In this document: positions 55,306 to 64,000 of the stretch, piece by piece | Layout of the letters: each line of letters opens with the position of its first letter | Position numbering within the stretch: the first letter of the stretch is position 1 | Source: Parasphingorhabdus halotolerans | Lineage (GTDB): Bacteria; Pseudomonadota; Alphaproteobacteria; Sphingomonadales; Sphingomonadaceae | Assembly (NCBI RefSeq): GCF_012516475.1 | Contig: NZ_CP051217.1 | Coordinates: forward strand, 620,001 to 684,000 | DNA length: 64,000 bases | Direction of reading: 5' to 3' | The notes under the pieces: generated by a model | Told to the model about the DNA's origin: nothing | The model's input: the letters and a program-made list of their open reading frames with translations, nothing else | Databases searched by the model: none | Program-made: the position numbers and the translations under genes

Positions 55306-56856
55306 CTAGCGCAGCCCTGCCATTTCGTCAGCCAATTTATCGATTGGACCCAAATCGCTCAGGAATTGATCGATTGCTTGGCGCTGGTCCCTGTCATCCG
55401 TTTTTTCCGCCGACACCAGTACAGCAACTGCTTGCTGATTGCCGCCAAGCAACTTCATTTTTAACGTTTCCAGCTTCACTGCGGTGCCGCTTCCGGTCAG
55501 CTTGTTGCCGATCCGGTAAAAGGACAGCACGTCTCGCGTCACCGGACCCGGCGCGGTTATTTGCAACGCCGTGGCACCTACCGGTGCAGGGAGGTCGCGG
55601 CTCCATGACCAATCTGACTCAGGATCAAAGGCGCCCTGCCCGTAGCCCACAATCTCACGGCCATCTTCCTGCTGATCAAATACGGATATCGCGAGATCAA
55701 CATTTTGGCCGGTGGAGGCATTACGATATCGTCCAAGGAGAGAATGATTGGCGCCATCAAACCTCGGTTTCCAAGAGAATGCTGGATCATACGAAACGAT
55801 CTCCCAACCCGCGACCTCCGGCAATGCGATATTTTCGGGAACTTGGGAGGATTGTGACGCTAGAATGGAAGTCCAGAGAAACGGAGTCGTTACAATCGCC
55901 AATAAAACGACGATGGCATATTTTGGCGTCAGCTTAGATTTTCTGAATTCCAGAGCGTTAATTGCTTCACCTTCAATCATCTTCTCGTCGATCTTGCGAT
56001 CAAAAAACGGCCACCCAATTGCCATGACCAGCACCAAAACAAAGGCAAAGAAGAACCAGCCATAAAATATATGATCAAAGCCAGATGCGAAATCAGTAGA
56101 GGTGTGATGGGCGATATAGATTGTTCCAAAAGCGCGGATGCCATTCGCCAATATGGGCATGACCATTGCCGCCAGCATAAACAGCAAACGTCGCTTCCAG
56201 CTTTGAAAACAGACATTGCTCACTAACGCTCCATAAGCGATCATCGCGATCAGAAATTTTACACCTGAGCAAGCCTCTGCAACTTCAAAATAGCCGGTCG
56301 GTGTTGAGATAAAGACCCCATCAATAAATGCGGGGATTGCCGCCCAATCTAAAAATACCATCGACATTTTGGCTGTAATGGTCTGCAAAAAAGGAACAAG
56401 CTCTTCGCCGAATGGCACCAAAAAAAAGCTGTAGAATAAGGGAAATACAAGACCTCGGGACACTTTGGGTCCGAGCAGGGTTATCGCTGCGCCTTGCAGC
56501 ATCATGATCAATCCCAGTTGCCGCGCAAAAGACACGCCTGCAGCTTCTCCGAGCAGCCACCCGATCGACGCGATGCCAACCCAAAGCAGGCCGGGTGTCC
56601 AAATCTGTGGTGCAATTTTCTTCAATTCATCGCTGCGTTGCTGAACCAGCCAGTATAATATCGGCACGATCAACAGGCAGTGATTATAGGTAGAAATATC
56701 CCACCACGTCGCCATCATATCCCACGCATCGCGCCATAACAGAGCGAGGATGATTGCCGAGGCGATAACCAGTAATTTCAAATGCTCACGCCAAATCGAA
56801 AGGCGAACGTCCGGAGCATTGGCTTCAAATTGAGTATTTACTGCCGCGCTGTTCAT
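55306..56856 (-). CDS. xrtA: Exosortase A fused to an EpsI domain
   Basis: 516 residues. The N-terminal 300 residues have about eight transmembrane helices and the exosortase catalytic triad: Cys in EACSGVKFLIAM, Arg in LANGIRAFGTI and His in FDHIFYGWFF. A single loop connects to a periplasmic EpsI domain (from about residue 320) with SYDPAFSWKPRFDGANHSLLGRY. The fusion is known for XrtA. It cleaves PEP-CTERM proteins and attaches them at the envelope. It overlaps the glycosyltransferase stop by four bases. No PEP-CTERM substrate is seen in the window. Confidence 0.93.
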   Translation of the reverse strand: MNSAAVNTQFEANAPDVRLSIWREHLKLLVIASAIILALLWRDAWDMMATWWDISTYNHCLLIVPILYWLVQQRSDELKKIAPQIWTPGLLWVGIASIGWLLGEAAGVSFARQLGLIMMLQGAAITLLGPKVSRGLVFPLFYSFFLVPFGEELVPFLQTITAKMSMVFLDWAAIPAFIDGVFISTPTGYFEVAEACSGVKFLIAMIAYGALVSNVCFQSWKRRLLFMLAAMVMPILANGIRAFGTIYIAHHTSTDFASGFDHIFYGWFFFAFVLVLVMAIGWPFFDRKIDEKMIEGEAINALEFRKSKLTPKYAIVVLLAIVTTPFLWTSILASQSSQVPENIALPEVAGWEIVSYDPAFSWKPRFDGANHSLLGRYRNASTGQNVDLAISVFDQQEDGREIVGYGQGAFDPESDWSWSRDLPAPVGATALQITAPGPVTRDVLSFYRIGNKLTGSGTAVKLETLKMKLLGGNQQAVAVLVSAEKTDDRDQRQAIDQFLSDLGPIDKLADEMAGLR

Positions 56857-58076
56857 TCAGCCGCTTCCGCAAACTGGTGGTCATCGAGGCCGCAAATACC
56901 GGGCAGCTCAAATAGCTGATGTTCCCAGCTGTATTGATCGCGGACCAGCTTCGCGGCATTGCTTCCAAGCCAATCAGCCTCGGTTGGGTCTTCAAGCAAG
57001 TTACAAATAAGCGATGCTTCCTGTTGGATGTTCTCGGCGACTAGAAAATGCTGGCCATGTATGGCATCAATACCCTCGGCAGCATCACCGGATGCTACGA
57101 CTGGCTTGCCCATCGCCATCGCTTCGAGAATCTTATTCTGGATACCGCGAGCGATACGCAGCGGCGCAACAACGACATCAGCCGCCTTTAACCAAGTACG
57201 GATATCGTCAACAGCGCCCACGACTTGGGTGCCATTTTTGCCGTCCAGTCCCCAAACAGCTTCCGTCGGTGCTCGCCCGACTATCGCAAATTGCGTATCG
57301 GGGAAATGCACGAGAATTTTTGGCATGACGTGTTTGGAGAAGCTTGCGACGGCTTCTATATTTGGCCGATAGTCCATTTGCCCAGTAAAAACTAGCAATG
57401 GTCCAGCACCTCCCAGCTTGGTTGTTTCAACAACCTCTGGCCGGTAAAATTCCAGATCTATTCCATTGCCGAGCGCCATAATTTTGGCAGTGCTCAAACC
57501 GGAACGTTGCTGGAACAATTGTGCTTCAGCGGTGCTGACAAAGAGAGATTTATCAGAACGTGCGCCAGTCTTATACTCAAACGCTTTTAACAAACGTCCT
57601 TCGCGTTTATTAATCCATGACATCGGCCAGTAGCCTTCATCGCCATAGCTTTCGAACTTCGCGCTATCGACATCGGCAAAATCCATTATCACGCGACCAG
57701 AGAAGCTATCAGGGATGTATTGCGCCATTTGGCCGGAAAACACGAAGATGCAATCAACGTTGCCATGATTGATTAATCCACCAATCCAATTCTGCAGCTG
57801 TTTGCTTCCAAATGAAGTAACCGATATTGACTTGCCCGAAACCAGCGCCTCAATGCCCGCCATCCATTGTGGCTTCGTCCTTCTGACGATATGACAGGAC
57901 GTCAGACCATTTTGCAGATCGCTTGTTTCAGCAGCCTCAGCTTCATCATCAGCAAAACATGCCAGATGCACTGGCGCGAACTCCATCAGTTTCCGCAGAA
58001 TATGGTGCGATCGTATTTTGTCACCGCGATTGGGAGGCCACGGCACGCGGTGTGTCAGGAACAATATGTCGCCCAT
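56853..58076 (-). CDS. PEP-CTERM/XrtA-type glycosyltransferase (TIGR03087-like)
   Basis: 407 residues with the ATG at 58076 (MGDILFLTHRVPWPPNRGDKIRSHHIL), which is the standard start; an ATG at 58142 would add an unlikely N-terminal tail. It is a GT-B enzyme with a donor-binding half containing VVAPLRIARGIQNKILEAMAMGKPVVAS, a glycosyltransferase family 1/4 motif. The family occurs almost only in exosortase gene clusters. It starts one base inside the FemAB-like stop codon. Role: adds a sugar in the exopolysaccharide repeat. Confidence 0.9.
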   Translation of the reverse strand: MGDILFLTHRVPWPPNRGDKIRSHHILRKLMEFAPVHLACFADDEAEAAETSDLQNGLTSCHIVRRTKPQWMAGIEALVSGKSISVTSFGSKQLQNWIGGLINHGNVDCIFVFSGQMAQYIPDSFSGRVIMDFADVDSAKFESYGDEGYWPMSWINKREGRLLKAFEYKTGARSDKSLFVSTAEAQLFQQRSGLSTAKIMALGNGIDLEFYRPEVVETTKLGGAGPLLVFTGQMDYRPNIEAVASFSKHVMPKILVHFPDTQFAIVGRAPTEAVWGLDGKNGTQVVGAVDDIRTWLKAADVVVAPLRIARGIQNKILEAMAMGKPVVASGDAAEGIDAIHGQHFLVAENIQQEASLICNLLEDPTEADWLGSNAAKLVRDQYSWEHQLFELPGICGLDDHQFAEAAE

Positions 58077-59149
58077 CAACCGAGGCCTTTTGCTATCACC
58101 GGCCCCAGACGATTGGCGATGGAAAGTGGCAAGCGCTGCCATAGCGCAACTTGCAGTCGATATTTCGGGCTCATCGGATTCACGTCCCGCGCTTCTTCGC
58201 CATTGGCTGTGCGAATGGCATATGAAAGCGGCTTTGGCTCAAAGCCCCAGTTTTTTTTGAACGAATAAGCGCCGGTGCCAACCTTGGAACGACCAAAATC
58301 AAATTTGCTGCAACCACGCCCCCGAGCGTGATTCATCAGCGAATAATACATGACGTCGTTAGCACGGAGCCGGCGCGCATCCCGTGTGCCTCCGCCCCAA
58401 TAGGGCATTGCGGTTCCATTATGGTAAAGACTCAAAACGCTGGCGACAGCTTTGCCACCAGATTTAACAGTCAAAATATCCGCATGATCGCCAAATTGGT
58501 CGAGCACTGCATCAAATAGGGCTTTGGGAAACACCGGCGTCCCAAGATTGCGAACACTTTCGGCGTAAACGGCATAGTGATCGTCGCGGTCTTGCTGGGC
58601 ATTACCAACAGAGACGGTTAATTCATTTTTGAGACCTTTGCGGACTTCTGCCCTTTGTTTGCGAGGAATGGCCAACAACTGCGCTTCATCATCGGCGGCC
58701 ATGTCGCAAATAAAGCCGGCATAGACACCTTCCTTGTTTTGCCACTCTCCGGTCGGACTTGGTCCACCGCGCAGTTCAACGCTAGGGAAGCTATGGCGCT
58801 CGGCGAAATTCCAGCTTTGCTGAGCGAGCAACTGAGTTGCCAGATCATCACTGCTCAAAATACCGCCGCCAACTGCGAAGCCAGCTGAAACCAAGGCTCT
58901 TCCAAACAGGTTGGAATGGATCAGGTGGAGCGGCAGAATGCCGACAAGTTCGCCATTACCGTTTTCCGCCAAAACATAACGCCATCCATGTCCGCAAGCG
59001 TCCGAAACAGCGCGCACCCAGTTCGGCCTGTGAAATGCTGTGCCATCAGGATGTGCCATTACAAATGCGTCGATACGCCGAAGTTCGTTGGTGTCGTTTT
59101 CACTTAAAAAACGTGTGGTCAAAGAGACTGGTTTAAATAGCATATTCAT
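58076..59149 (-). CDS. FemAB-like GNAT protein of the XrtA/PEP-CTERM system
   Basis: 357 residues. The ATG at 59149 overlaps the upstream deacetylase stop (ATGA), so I prefer it to an ATG at 59197. It has the acyltransferase-like features KALFDAVLDQFGDHADILTVKSGGKAVASVLSLYH and WGGGTRDARRLRANDVMYYSLMNHARGRGCSKFDFGRS, split in the answer here into short parts, which define exosortase-linked FemAB. It probably adds an amino acid or acyl group to sugar. Activity is inferred from family and cluster. Confidence 0.88.
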   Translation of the reverse strand: MNMLFKPVSLTTRFLSENDTNELRRIDAFVMAHPDGTAFHRPNWVRAVSDACGHGWRYVLAENGNGELVGILPLHLIHSNLFGRALVSAGFAVGGGILSSDDLATQLLAQQSWNFAERHSFPSVELRGGPSPTGEWQNKEGVYAGFICDMAADDEAQLLAIPRKQRAEVRKGLKNELTVSVGNAQQDRDDHYAVYAESVRNLGTPVFPKALFDAVLDQFGDHADILTVKSGGKAVASVLSLYHNGTAMPYWGGGTRDARRLRANDVMYYSLMNHARGRGCSKFDFGRSKVGTGAYSFKKNWGFEPKPLSYAIRTANGEEARDVNPMSPKYRLQVALWQRLPLSIANRLGPVIAKGLG

Positions 59150-60045
59150 CGTGCCAGCTCCGTTTCCAGCAAAGCAAGCCGATCTACCCTGCCCCAATTT
59201 TGATCTTTCAGTGCACGCTCCAATTTACCTTCCATAGCCGACAGCTGTGTATAATGGCGCAATTTTGATTTTAGAGAAGCGTTCTCAACGCGAGGCTGAT
59301 CCGGGTCAATTTCCCAAGGATGAAAATAGAAAATTGCGCCGCGACCATCGTCCCGATGCATTTTTTTGACCGCCCAGTCATACAGCGCATAAGGCAAAAG
59401 TCTAAAGAAACCGCCACCTCCAGCAGCTAAAATACGCTGCCCTACTTTGACTGTGGTAACCGGTAACTCAATCAAATCTGATCCGGGTACCGGCTTCCAG
59501 GCAAAGCGCGGAGAGCCTTCCCAGCCGTAGTGATCGTGCTTGATCGGCGCGACACTGGAAGAATAAGCATAGCCCTGTTCAGCTAAAATTTCATGCGCCC
59601 AAGGCGTACGTTTGTCGATTGAGAAGCTTGGCGCGCGATAGCCTGTAACGGTCTGACCCGAAGTGTCTTCCAGAATTTTGCGGCTACGCTCAAGATCTGC
59701 ACGAAATTGGTCGGGGGTCATGGTAAAAACGCGCCCGTGATCATATCCATGACTCGCGACCTCATGCCCGGCACCGGCAATCCGCAACATTAGTTTAGGA
59801 TAGCGCTCGGCGACCCAAGCTAAAGTGAAAAAAGTTGATTTCACGCCAGCGCGATCAAATAATTCAAGCACAGCGTCAGTGTTCCGCTCAACCCGGTGGT
59901 CAAGCGAATCCCAATCGGCACGATCGATTACAGTTTCAAATGCTCCCACCTGAAACCAGTCTTCGATATCCACCGACATGGCGTTGAGCAGCGCATGAGC
60001 ATCTGCCTTTTTGAAAGATTCAGGCCGCGCGTCCTGCATTGACAT
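59146..60045 (-). CDS. Polysaccharide deacetylase of the XrtA/PEP-CTERM system
   Basis: 299 residues. NodB-type deacetylase: ALNAMSVDIEDWFQV holds the catalytic Asp pair, SHGYDHGRVF the metal-binding histidines, YRAPSFSIDKRT the Arg motif, and FYFHPWEIDPDQPR the late His. These exact forms (DVEDWFQ, HPWEID) are characteristic of the exosortase-linked branch. It removes acetyl groups from the polymer. The start overlaps the end of the upstream ATPase by 26 bases; an internal ATG at 60039 is also possible. Confidence 0.92.
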   Translation of the reverse strand: MSMQDARPESFKKADAHALLNAMSVDIEDWFQVGAFETVIDRADWDSLDHRVERNTDAVLELFDRAGVKSTFFTLAWVAERYPKLMLRIAGAGHEVASHGYDHGRVFTMTPDQFRADLERSRKILEDTSGQTVTGYRAPSFSIDKRTPWAHEILAEQGYAYSSSVAPIKHDHYGWEGSPRFAWKPVPGSDLIELPVTTVKVGQRILAAGGGGFFRLLPYALYDWAVKKMHRDDGRGAIFYFHPWEIDPDQPRVENASLKSKLRHYTQLSAMEGKLERALKDQNWGRVDRLALLETELAR

Positions 60046-61267
60046 AGCTTTCCTTGCTCCGGATATCGCTTTCGACCCAATCCACCAGCATCGTCAAGAC
60101 GCGGTGCAGGTTTTCTTCTTGGCCGTTCATTCGCGATTCAAGCAATGACAAGCGTTTTGACACAATATCTACTCTTGCCACGACACCCTTGTCAGGACTG
60201 CTCACTGATGCCGATTCGGCTTTTAAAGATTCTGGTTGTGGCGAGACCTTCGGATTTTCCGCTTCACTGACGATGCTGCGCAAAGCTAACACGTCATTTG
60301 GCTCTGCATTGTTTGCAGACTTGCTAACTGGTACCGATTTTTCAGCTTCTTCAGTCGGTGCGGGAGCAGTTTTTGCTTTCGCCGGCTTCTCCCACAATGG
60401 GCTCTTGGCAGCGACATCGGGAGCGACCGGCGCCGCAGGAGTAGAAATTTCCACCTTATCGCCGTTCAAGTCGGCAAGCACGCGACCCAGTAACGGTTGG
60501 TCGATCAGTTCAACTTGCTCGACTGCGCCCATCAACAACACTCTGCTCATCAAAGTATTGATTTTGCGCGGTACACCTTGTGTTTCTGAATATAGCACGC
60601 GGAAGACGTCTGACGTGATCTTTGGACGCCCAGACCAACCGCTCTTCGACAAGCGATGCGTGATATAGGGTTCAATCTCATCAGCGCCCATTGGTTCCAG
60701 ATGATGATGCGCAATGACCCGCTGACGCAATTGCTCAAGCTGGTTGGAGTTTTGCAACATATCGCGAAACTCAGGCTGACCTAGCAAGAATATCTGTAGC
60801 AGAGCCTGACCGCCGAGCTGAAAATTGGAAAGCATGCGCAATTCTTCAAGCGCACCGGTAGGGAGGTTTTGCGATTCATCGACTATCAAAAGGCAGCGAC
60901 GACCATTGCGCGCTTCACTGTGCAAGAATTCCTCAATCGCACTAAGCAACTGGGCCTTATCCATGTTGTCGGTATCAATATCGAAATGATTGGCTGCAAC
61001 GCGTACAATATCCTGGCTGTCTAATTTCGTTGTTACGATATTAGCAGCGGTCAGTCGGGACTTGTCGATGGTCGCCATCAAGTGGCTCACCAGAGTGGTT
61101 TTCCCCGCCCCGACATCGCCAGTGATTACGATAAAGCCCTCGCCTTGCGCCAGACCATATCCCAAATAGGACAATGCTTTACGGTGAGTCAAACTCTCAA
61201 AATAGTAGTGCGGATCCGGCGTGAGCTGGAAAGGCCTGCTATTAAGTCCATAATATGTTTCGTACAT
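60020..61267 (-). CDS. XrtA-associated ATPase (ExeA-like, TIGR03015)
   Basis: 415 residues from the ATG at 61267, which has GGAG nine bases upstream; a TTG at 61282 is less likely. MYETYYGLNSRPFQLTPDPHYYF is the typical start. AAA+ motifs: Walker A ITGDVGAGKTTLVS, Walker B CLLIVDESQNL, sensor LGQPEF. After residue 270 a variable Pro/Ala/Ser-rich region and a C-terminal coiled segment follow. These ATPases are found in PEP-CTERM/exosortase clusters and may power polymer secretion. Confidence 0.92.
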   Translation of the reverse strand: MYETYYGLNSRPFQLTPDPHYYFESLTHRKALSYLGYGLAQGEGFIVITGDVGAGKTTLVSHLMATIDKSRLTAANIVTTKLDSQDIVRVAANHFDIDTDNMDKAQLLSAIEEFLHSEARNGRRCLLIVDESQNLPTGALEELRMLSNFQLGGQALLQIFLLGQPEFRDMLQNSNQLEQLRQRVIAHHHLEPMGADEIEPYITHRLSKSGWSGRPKITSDVFRVLYSETQGVPRKINTLMSRVLLMGAVEQVELIDQPLLGRVLADLNGDKVEISTPAAPVAPDVAAKSPLWEKPAKAKTAPAPTEEAEKSVPVSKSANNAEPNDVLALRSIVSEAENPKVSPQPESLKAESASVSSPDKGVVARVDIVSKRLSLLESRMNGQEENLHRVLTMLVDWVESDIRSKESYVNAGRAA

Positions 61268-61303
61268 TGTCTTTATCTCCAACCAATTCTGGCGATGATG
61301 CTA

Positions 61304-62923
61304 TTAAAAATCATATCTTAGGCCCAGAAGAGCCGATGCTGTAAGTTCGCTGTCAAACCCATCCTGCTGGAAGCTATCAAGACCAACCGCTGCAGAGCCT
61401 GACAAGCCTGGAATTATCTGACGATAATAGGCCGCATTGGCTCCAAGGCCGAGTACATTGGGAGCACCCGCAAAACCGCTGTCCAGCAAGTTTGCGTAAA
61501 CATTCGCATCGAAACTGGATCGCTCGTCGATCTGCGTGCCGATAGCAAAGTTTGCATAATAATTTTGATCCACGAGACCATCAAATCCAGCCAATGCGCC
61601 AAATTGCGAGGCAATATAGGTGCGGCGCGAATAACCGACTGCGACTGAAGTGTTCCAGCCGCCATAGTTATAAGCCAACTGGCCATTAACGCCGCGTGCG
61701 CGGAAGTTGGACGATGCTACTGATTGCAGCGCATCATTGAAGCACAGGCTACTTGTCTGACCAAAGGCACAGCCATTGAGTTCTCCACTTAGAGGATTTC
61801 GGTTGCTAGAGAAACTGGTCCCCAGCGATGCAAGGTTGTTATTGAGCAAACTACCAAAGCCGGTGACGGTGTCATAAACCGACACATTCAAAGACGTGTT
61901 TTCATTAGGCTGATACCCAAGGCTACCGGCATAAGTGGTACTGCCATAGCGCTGGCCCACACGCGCTTCGAGCGATGTCCGCCGGCTTGGGCGCCACATA
62001 ACACCAGCATCCCAGATTATACCATCTTGGTCATAAGACAAAAGTCGCGGCGACGCTTCGTCAGTGACCAGACGACCGTCATCACCTACAATCGGATCAC
62101 CGTTCACATCACGCAGCGCATCACGCTCGGATATTTGAATATCTTCGTAGCCAATACCTCCGACAAGCGCCAATGTTGGCGTCACGGGAACGGTTACATC
62201 AGCTCGCGCATATTTGCCTTCATAGCGCTGATCCAGTTGTCCGGAATCTTCACGCTCCCAGCCACCGCCAACGGACCAGCCAAACGGCAATTCGCCAGGC
62301 TGCATACCGACGCTTGCGCTTGCAGCGTGGCTGACGCTGTCGTCAAATACGTCAATCGGTTGCTGGCCAGTCGGTAAAATGCCAGCATCTTCACTCTCGA
62401 CCTTGGTATAACCAACACGGTAAGCAGCGTTTACATCAAGCGCGCCAACATTGGTTGCAAGCGTTGGCCCGGCGTAAACTGAATATACCTGAGTGACGTT
62501 ATCAATATCACCCACAAGGTTCGATGGTGATTGGCCGCGCAGATCTATCCGGCTGCGCGTCGCCAAGGCGCCCCCTTCCAGAGATAGAACATTCGGTACA
62601 ACCTGGACATTACCGCGCGCCAGACCGCTGAAAATATCATCATCGTTCAAACCGTCGGAATAAAAGAATCTGCGTTCATAACGCAAATTGACTTGTGCTT
62701 CTGCCTGACGCGTTGTGATTGAGGTTTCAATGCCTGCTGCCACACTGGTATAGGTCAAAACATCGGTACCATCCTTGAGGTCCGCTACCAATATCTGCTG
62801 CACTTCCAGATAGGGAGCAACTTCAACATTTCGGTCACGCGCATGCGCTGGCTGCGCAGCAATTGCCATGAGAGGCGACAGCAGCGCGCCGAATTTTAGA
62901 ATATTCATCGTTTTCGTGGTCAT
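61304..62923 (-). CDS. XrtA/PEP-CTERM-associated outer-membrane beta-barrel protein (TIGR03016-like)
   Basis: 539 residues with a signal peptide (ending QPAHA) and a long repeating amphipathic beta pattern that ends with a C-terminal Phe (LLGLRYDF), as in outer-membrane barrels. The start at 62923 has GGAGAG before it. Its location between the tyrosine kinase and the secretion ATPase matches the outer-membrane export component of exosortase clusters. Export-pore function is inferred. Confidence 0.88.
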   Translation of the reverse strand: MTTKTMNILKFGALLSPLMAIAAQPAHARDRNVEVAPYLEVQQILVADLKDGTDVLTYTSVAAGIETSITTRQAEAQVNLRYERRFFYSDGLNDDDIFSGLARGNVQVVPNVLSLEGGALATRSRIDLRGQSPSNLVGDIDNVTQVYSVYAGPTLATNVGALDVNAAYRVGYTKVESEDAGILPTGQQPIDVFDDSVSHAASASVGMQPGELPFGWSVGGGWEREDSGQLDQRYEGKYARADVTVPVTPTLALVGGIGYEDIQISERDALRDVNGDPIVGDDGRLVTDEASPRLLSYDQDGIIWDAGVMWRPSRRTSLEARVGQRYGSTTYAGSLGYQPNENTSLNVSVYDTVTGFGSLLNNNLASLGTSFSSNRNPLSGELNGCAFGQTSSLCFNDALQSVASSNFRARGVNGQLAYNYGGWNTSVAVGYSRRTYIASQFGALAGFDGLVDQNYYANFAIGTQIDERSSFDANVYANLLDSGFAGAPNVLGLGANAAYYRQIIPGLSGSAAVGLDSFQQDGFDSELTASALLGLRYDF

Positions 62924-62925
62924 GG

Positions 62926-63843
62926 TTACTCTCCATATCCGTAATAAGATCCAAACCGGCGACCGGTTGGCGAGAACTTCGTGCCATTGAGAAGGAGTTG
63001 GATGTGATCACAGCCAGCCATCAGGCTCAGCGCATCGCGCAGGGCTGTTTCAGTGGTTTCGTCGGCTTTTACAATCATCAGAACTTGGCCAACATGAGTC
63101 GCAAGAACAGAAGCCGGAGAAGCAGATAATACCGGTGGTGAATCGAAAATAACGATCCGGGTCGGATTATGCTGGGTTAACCGGTTGAGCACTTGCTCGG
63201 TGCGTGACGACGCGAGAAATTCGGTATCGTTATTGGTCTGATCGCCCGCTGGCAGGATTGCGAGACCGGGAATATCAGTATGAATTATGCAGTCTTCGAC
63301 CGGCAAATCCGGATCGGCGAGTGCATCCATCAAACCCTTGCTGCCTTCAAGACCAAGGCTGGACAATATACTTGGCTTGGCAAAATCAGCATCAACCAGC
63401 AGCACTTCATTATCTTTTTCAGCAGCGATCGAAAGGGCCAGATTGAGGGCACAGAAAGTCTTGCCTTCATTCGGGTGCGCCGAGCCAACCAATATGCGCT
63501 CGCCATGCGGCACCGGCGTTCGCTTGGAATTGCCTTTGGCGGATAACAGCAGCTGACGCTTAATAATGCGAAATTCTTCCGAAATTCCGGTAACCGGTCC
63601 GTCTGGCACAATGAACCCGGCTTCCCGCAATTTGTCACGATCAACAATGACCCTCGGGCCATCATATACTGGTGCAGACCGGCGAGCGAACGGAACCATC
63701 TGTTGTTGATGCAATTCCGATGGCAGAATCTCCGGCGCATAATTTGGTGTTACACCATCACGGCGTACCGGAACATAATCATAGATTTCGCCTGCACGTT
63801 CGAGCAGTGATCCTGATTTATTGAGAGGGTTATATTTGTTCAT
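62926..63843 (-). CDS. XrtA-associated tyrosine autokinase (BY-kinase cytoplasmic part)
   Basis: 305 residues with the ATG at 63843, preceded by GAGGAGACGGAA. The bacterial tyrosine kinase motifs are visible: Walker A GSAHPNEGKTFCALNLA, Walker A' EVLLVDADFAKPS and Walker B RIVIFDSPPVL. The C-terminus RRFGSYYGYGE is the tyrosine cluster that is autophosphorylated. It pairs with the chain-length protein encoded just upstream. It controls polymer length and export. Confidence 0.92.
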   Translation of the reverse strand: MNKYNPLNKSGSLLERAGEIYDYVPVRRDGVTPNYAPEILPSELHQQQMVPFARRSAPVYDGPRVIVDRDKLREAGFIVPDGPVTGISEEFRIIKRQLLLSAKGNSKRTPVPHGERILVGSAHPNEGKTFCALNLALSIAAEKDNEVLLVDADFAKPSILSSLGLEGSKGLMDALADPDLPVEDCIIHTDIPGLAILPAGDQTNNDTEFLASSRTEQVLNRLTQHNPTRIVIFDSPPVLSASPASVLATHVGQVLMIVKADETTETALRDALSLMAGCDHIQLLLNGTKFSPTGRRFGSYYGYGE

Positions 63844-63853
63844 TTCCGTCTCC

Positions 63854-64000
63854 TCAGGCCACCATGCCGCGCTGGATAAATTCAACGACCATCAACAGGG
63901 CAAACACCCCGACCAAGGCACAGCCGGCGCTGTAAAACAGTCGCATCTTCTTTTTCCGCAATTCACGTTGTGCACTGGTGAGAATAGTCGAAACCGAACC
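63854..64000 (-). CDS. XrtA-system polysaccharide chain-length determinant (Wzz-like), C-terminal end
   Basis: The last 48 codons of a gene that begins beyond the right edge. They encode a basic stretch RELRKKKMR, one transmembrane helix (LFYSAGCALVGVFALLMVVEF) and a short tail ending RGMVA, then TGA at 63856-63854. This is the typical end of a Wzz/chain-length protein, and the gene order (upstream of the tyrosine kinase) matches the exosortase cluster. Assigned mostly by context. Confidence 0.7.
   Translation of the reverse strand, partial: GSVSTILTSAQRELRKKKMRLFYSAGCALVGVFALLMVVEFIQRGMVA

Noticed and set aside
54906..55937. A 343-codon plus-strand open frame
   Set aside because: It lies antisense to the amidotransferase and exosortase genes; no motifs or ribosome-binding site.

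Overview
The window is an ordinary, densely coded chromosomal segment of an alphaproteobacterium, most likely a marine or freshwater member of the Sphingomonadales (Parasphingorhabdus/Sphingorhabdus-like). This is inferred from gene content and order: a pckA / chvI-chvG-hprK-rapZ-EIIA-HPr block, rplY-pth-ychF, a large TonB-dependent receptor, and an XrtA (exosortase A) exopolysaccharide cluster. GC content looks moderate by eye; I did not compute it. No phage, plasmid, IS element or CRISPR array is visible.

Layout. 1-6132 (minus strand) holds the start of ppdK, glycyl-tRNA synthetase glyS and glyQ, and a molybdopterin oxidoreductase; four palindromic repeats are packed around and inside the glyS/glyQ genes. 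6310-13637 (plus) holds two tandem TraB/GumN lipoproteins, a frameshifted thioesterase, rplY-pth-ychF, an NPP-type phosphodiesterase and a MaoC dehydratase. 13634-15990 (minus) is mutL plus a lipoprotein. 16155-21760 (plus) is the elongasome operon mreB-mreC-mreD-mrdA-rodA, followed by tRNA-Lys(CTT). 22468-30029 (plus) holds a TonB receptor, a frameshifted M14 carboxypeptidase and a membrane-anchored DUF2235 hydrolase. 30439-39243 (minus) holds hup, lon, ybaB, dnaX, the SRP RNA gene ffs, a class A beta-lactamase, a ferredoxin and two tandem cysteine desulfurases. 39399-43148 is a mixed-strand stretch ending with pckA (minus). 43149-48773 (plus) is chvI-chvG-hprK-rapZ-EIIA-HPr, an RNA methyltransferase and a lipoprotein. 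48786-51522 (minus) is rmuC, def and recR; 51758-53414 (plus) is fmt (frameshifted) and truA. 53400-64000 (minus) is the XrtA/PEP-CTERM exopolysaccharide cluster, running off the right edge.

How the genes work together. The mre/mrd/rod operon builds the lateral cell wall. ChvGI with HprK, EIIA and HPr forms an envelope-stress and carbon-status relay next to pckA, which is a known ChvI-linked gluconeogenic gene in other alphaproteobacteria. The XrtA block makes and exports a polysaccharide and anchors PEP-CTERM proteins; no PEP-CTERM substrate lies in the window.

Most notable: two palindromic repeats lie inside the glyS coding sequence. One (about 1899-1971) is cleanly in frame and is translated as an extra segment of about 34 residues. 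The other (816-912) sits near the C-terminal domain at a frameshift. Three more genes (thioesterase, M14 peptidase, fmt) are each broken by what looks like one missing base in a homopolymer. As fmt and glyS are core genes, sequence errors are the likeliest reason. A heat-shock-type promoter before lon, a good ffs promoter and a histidine-rich insertion in peptide deformylase are also visible.
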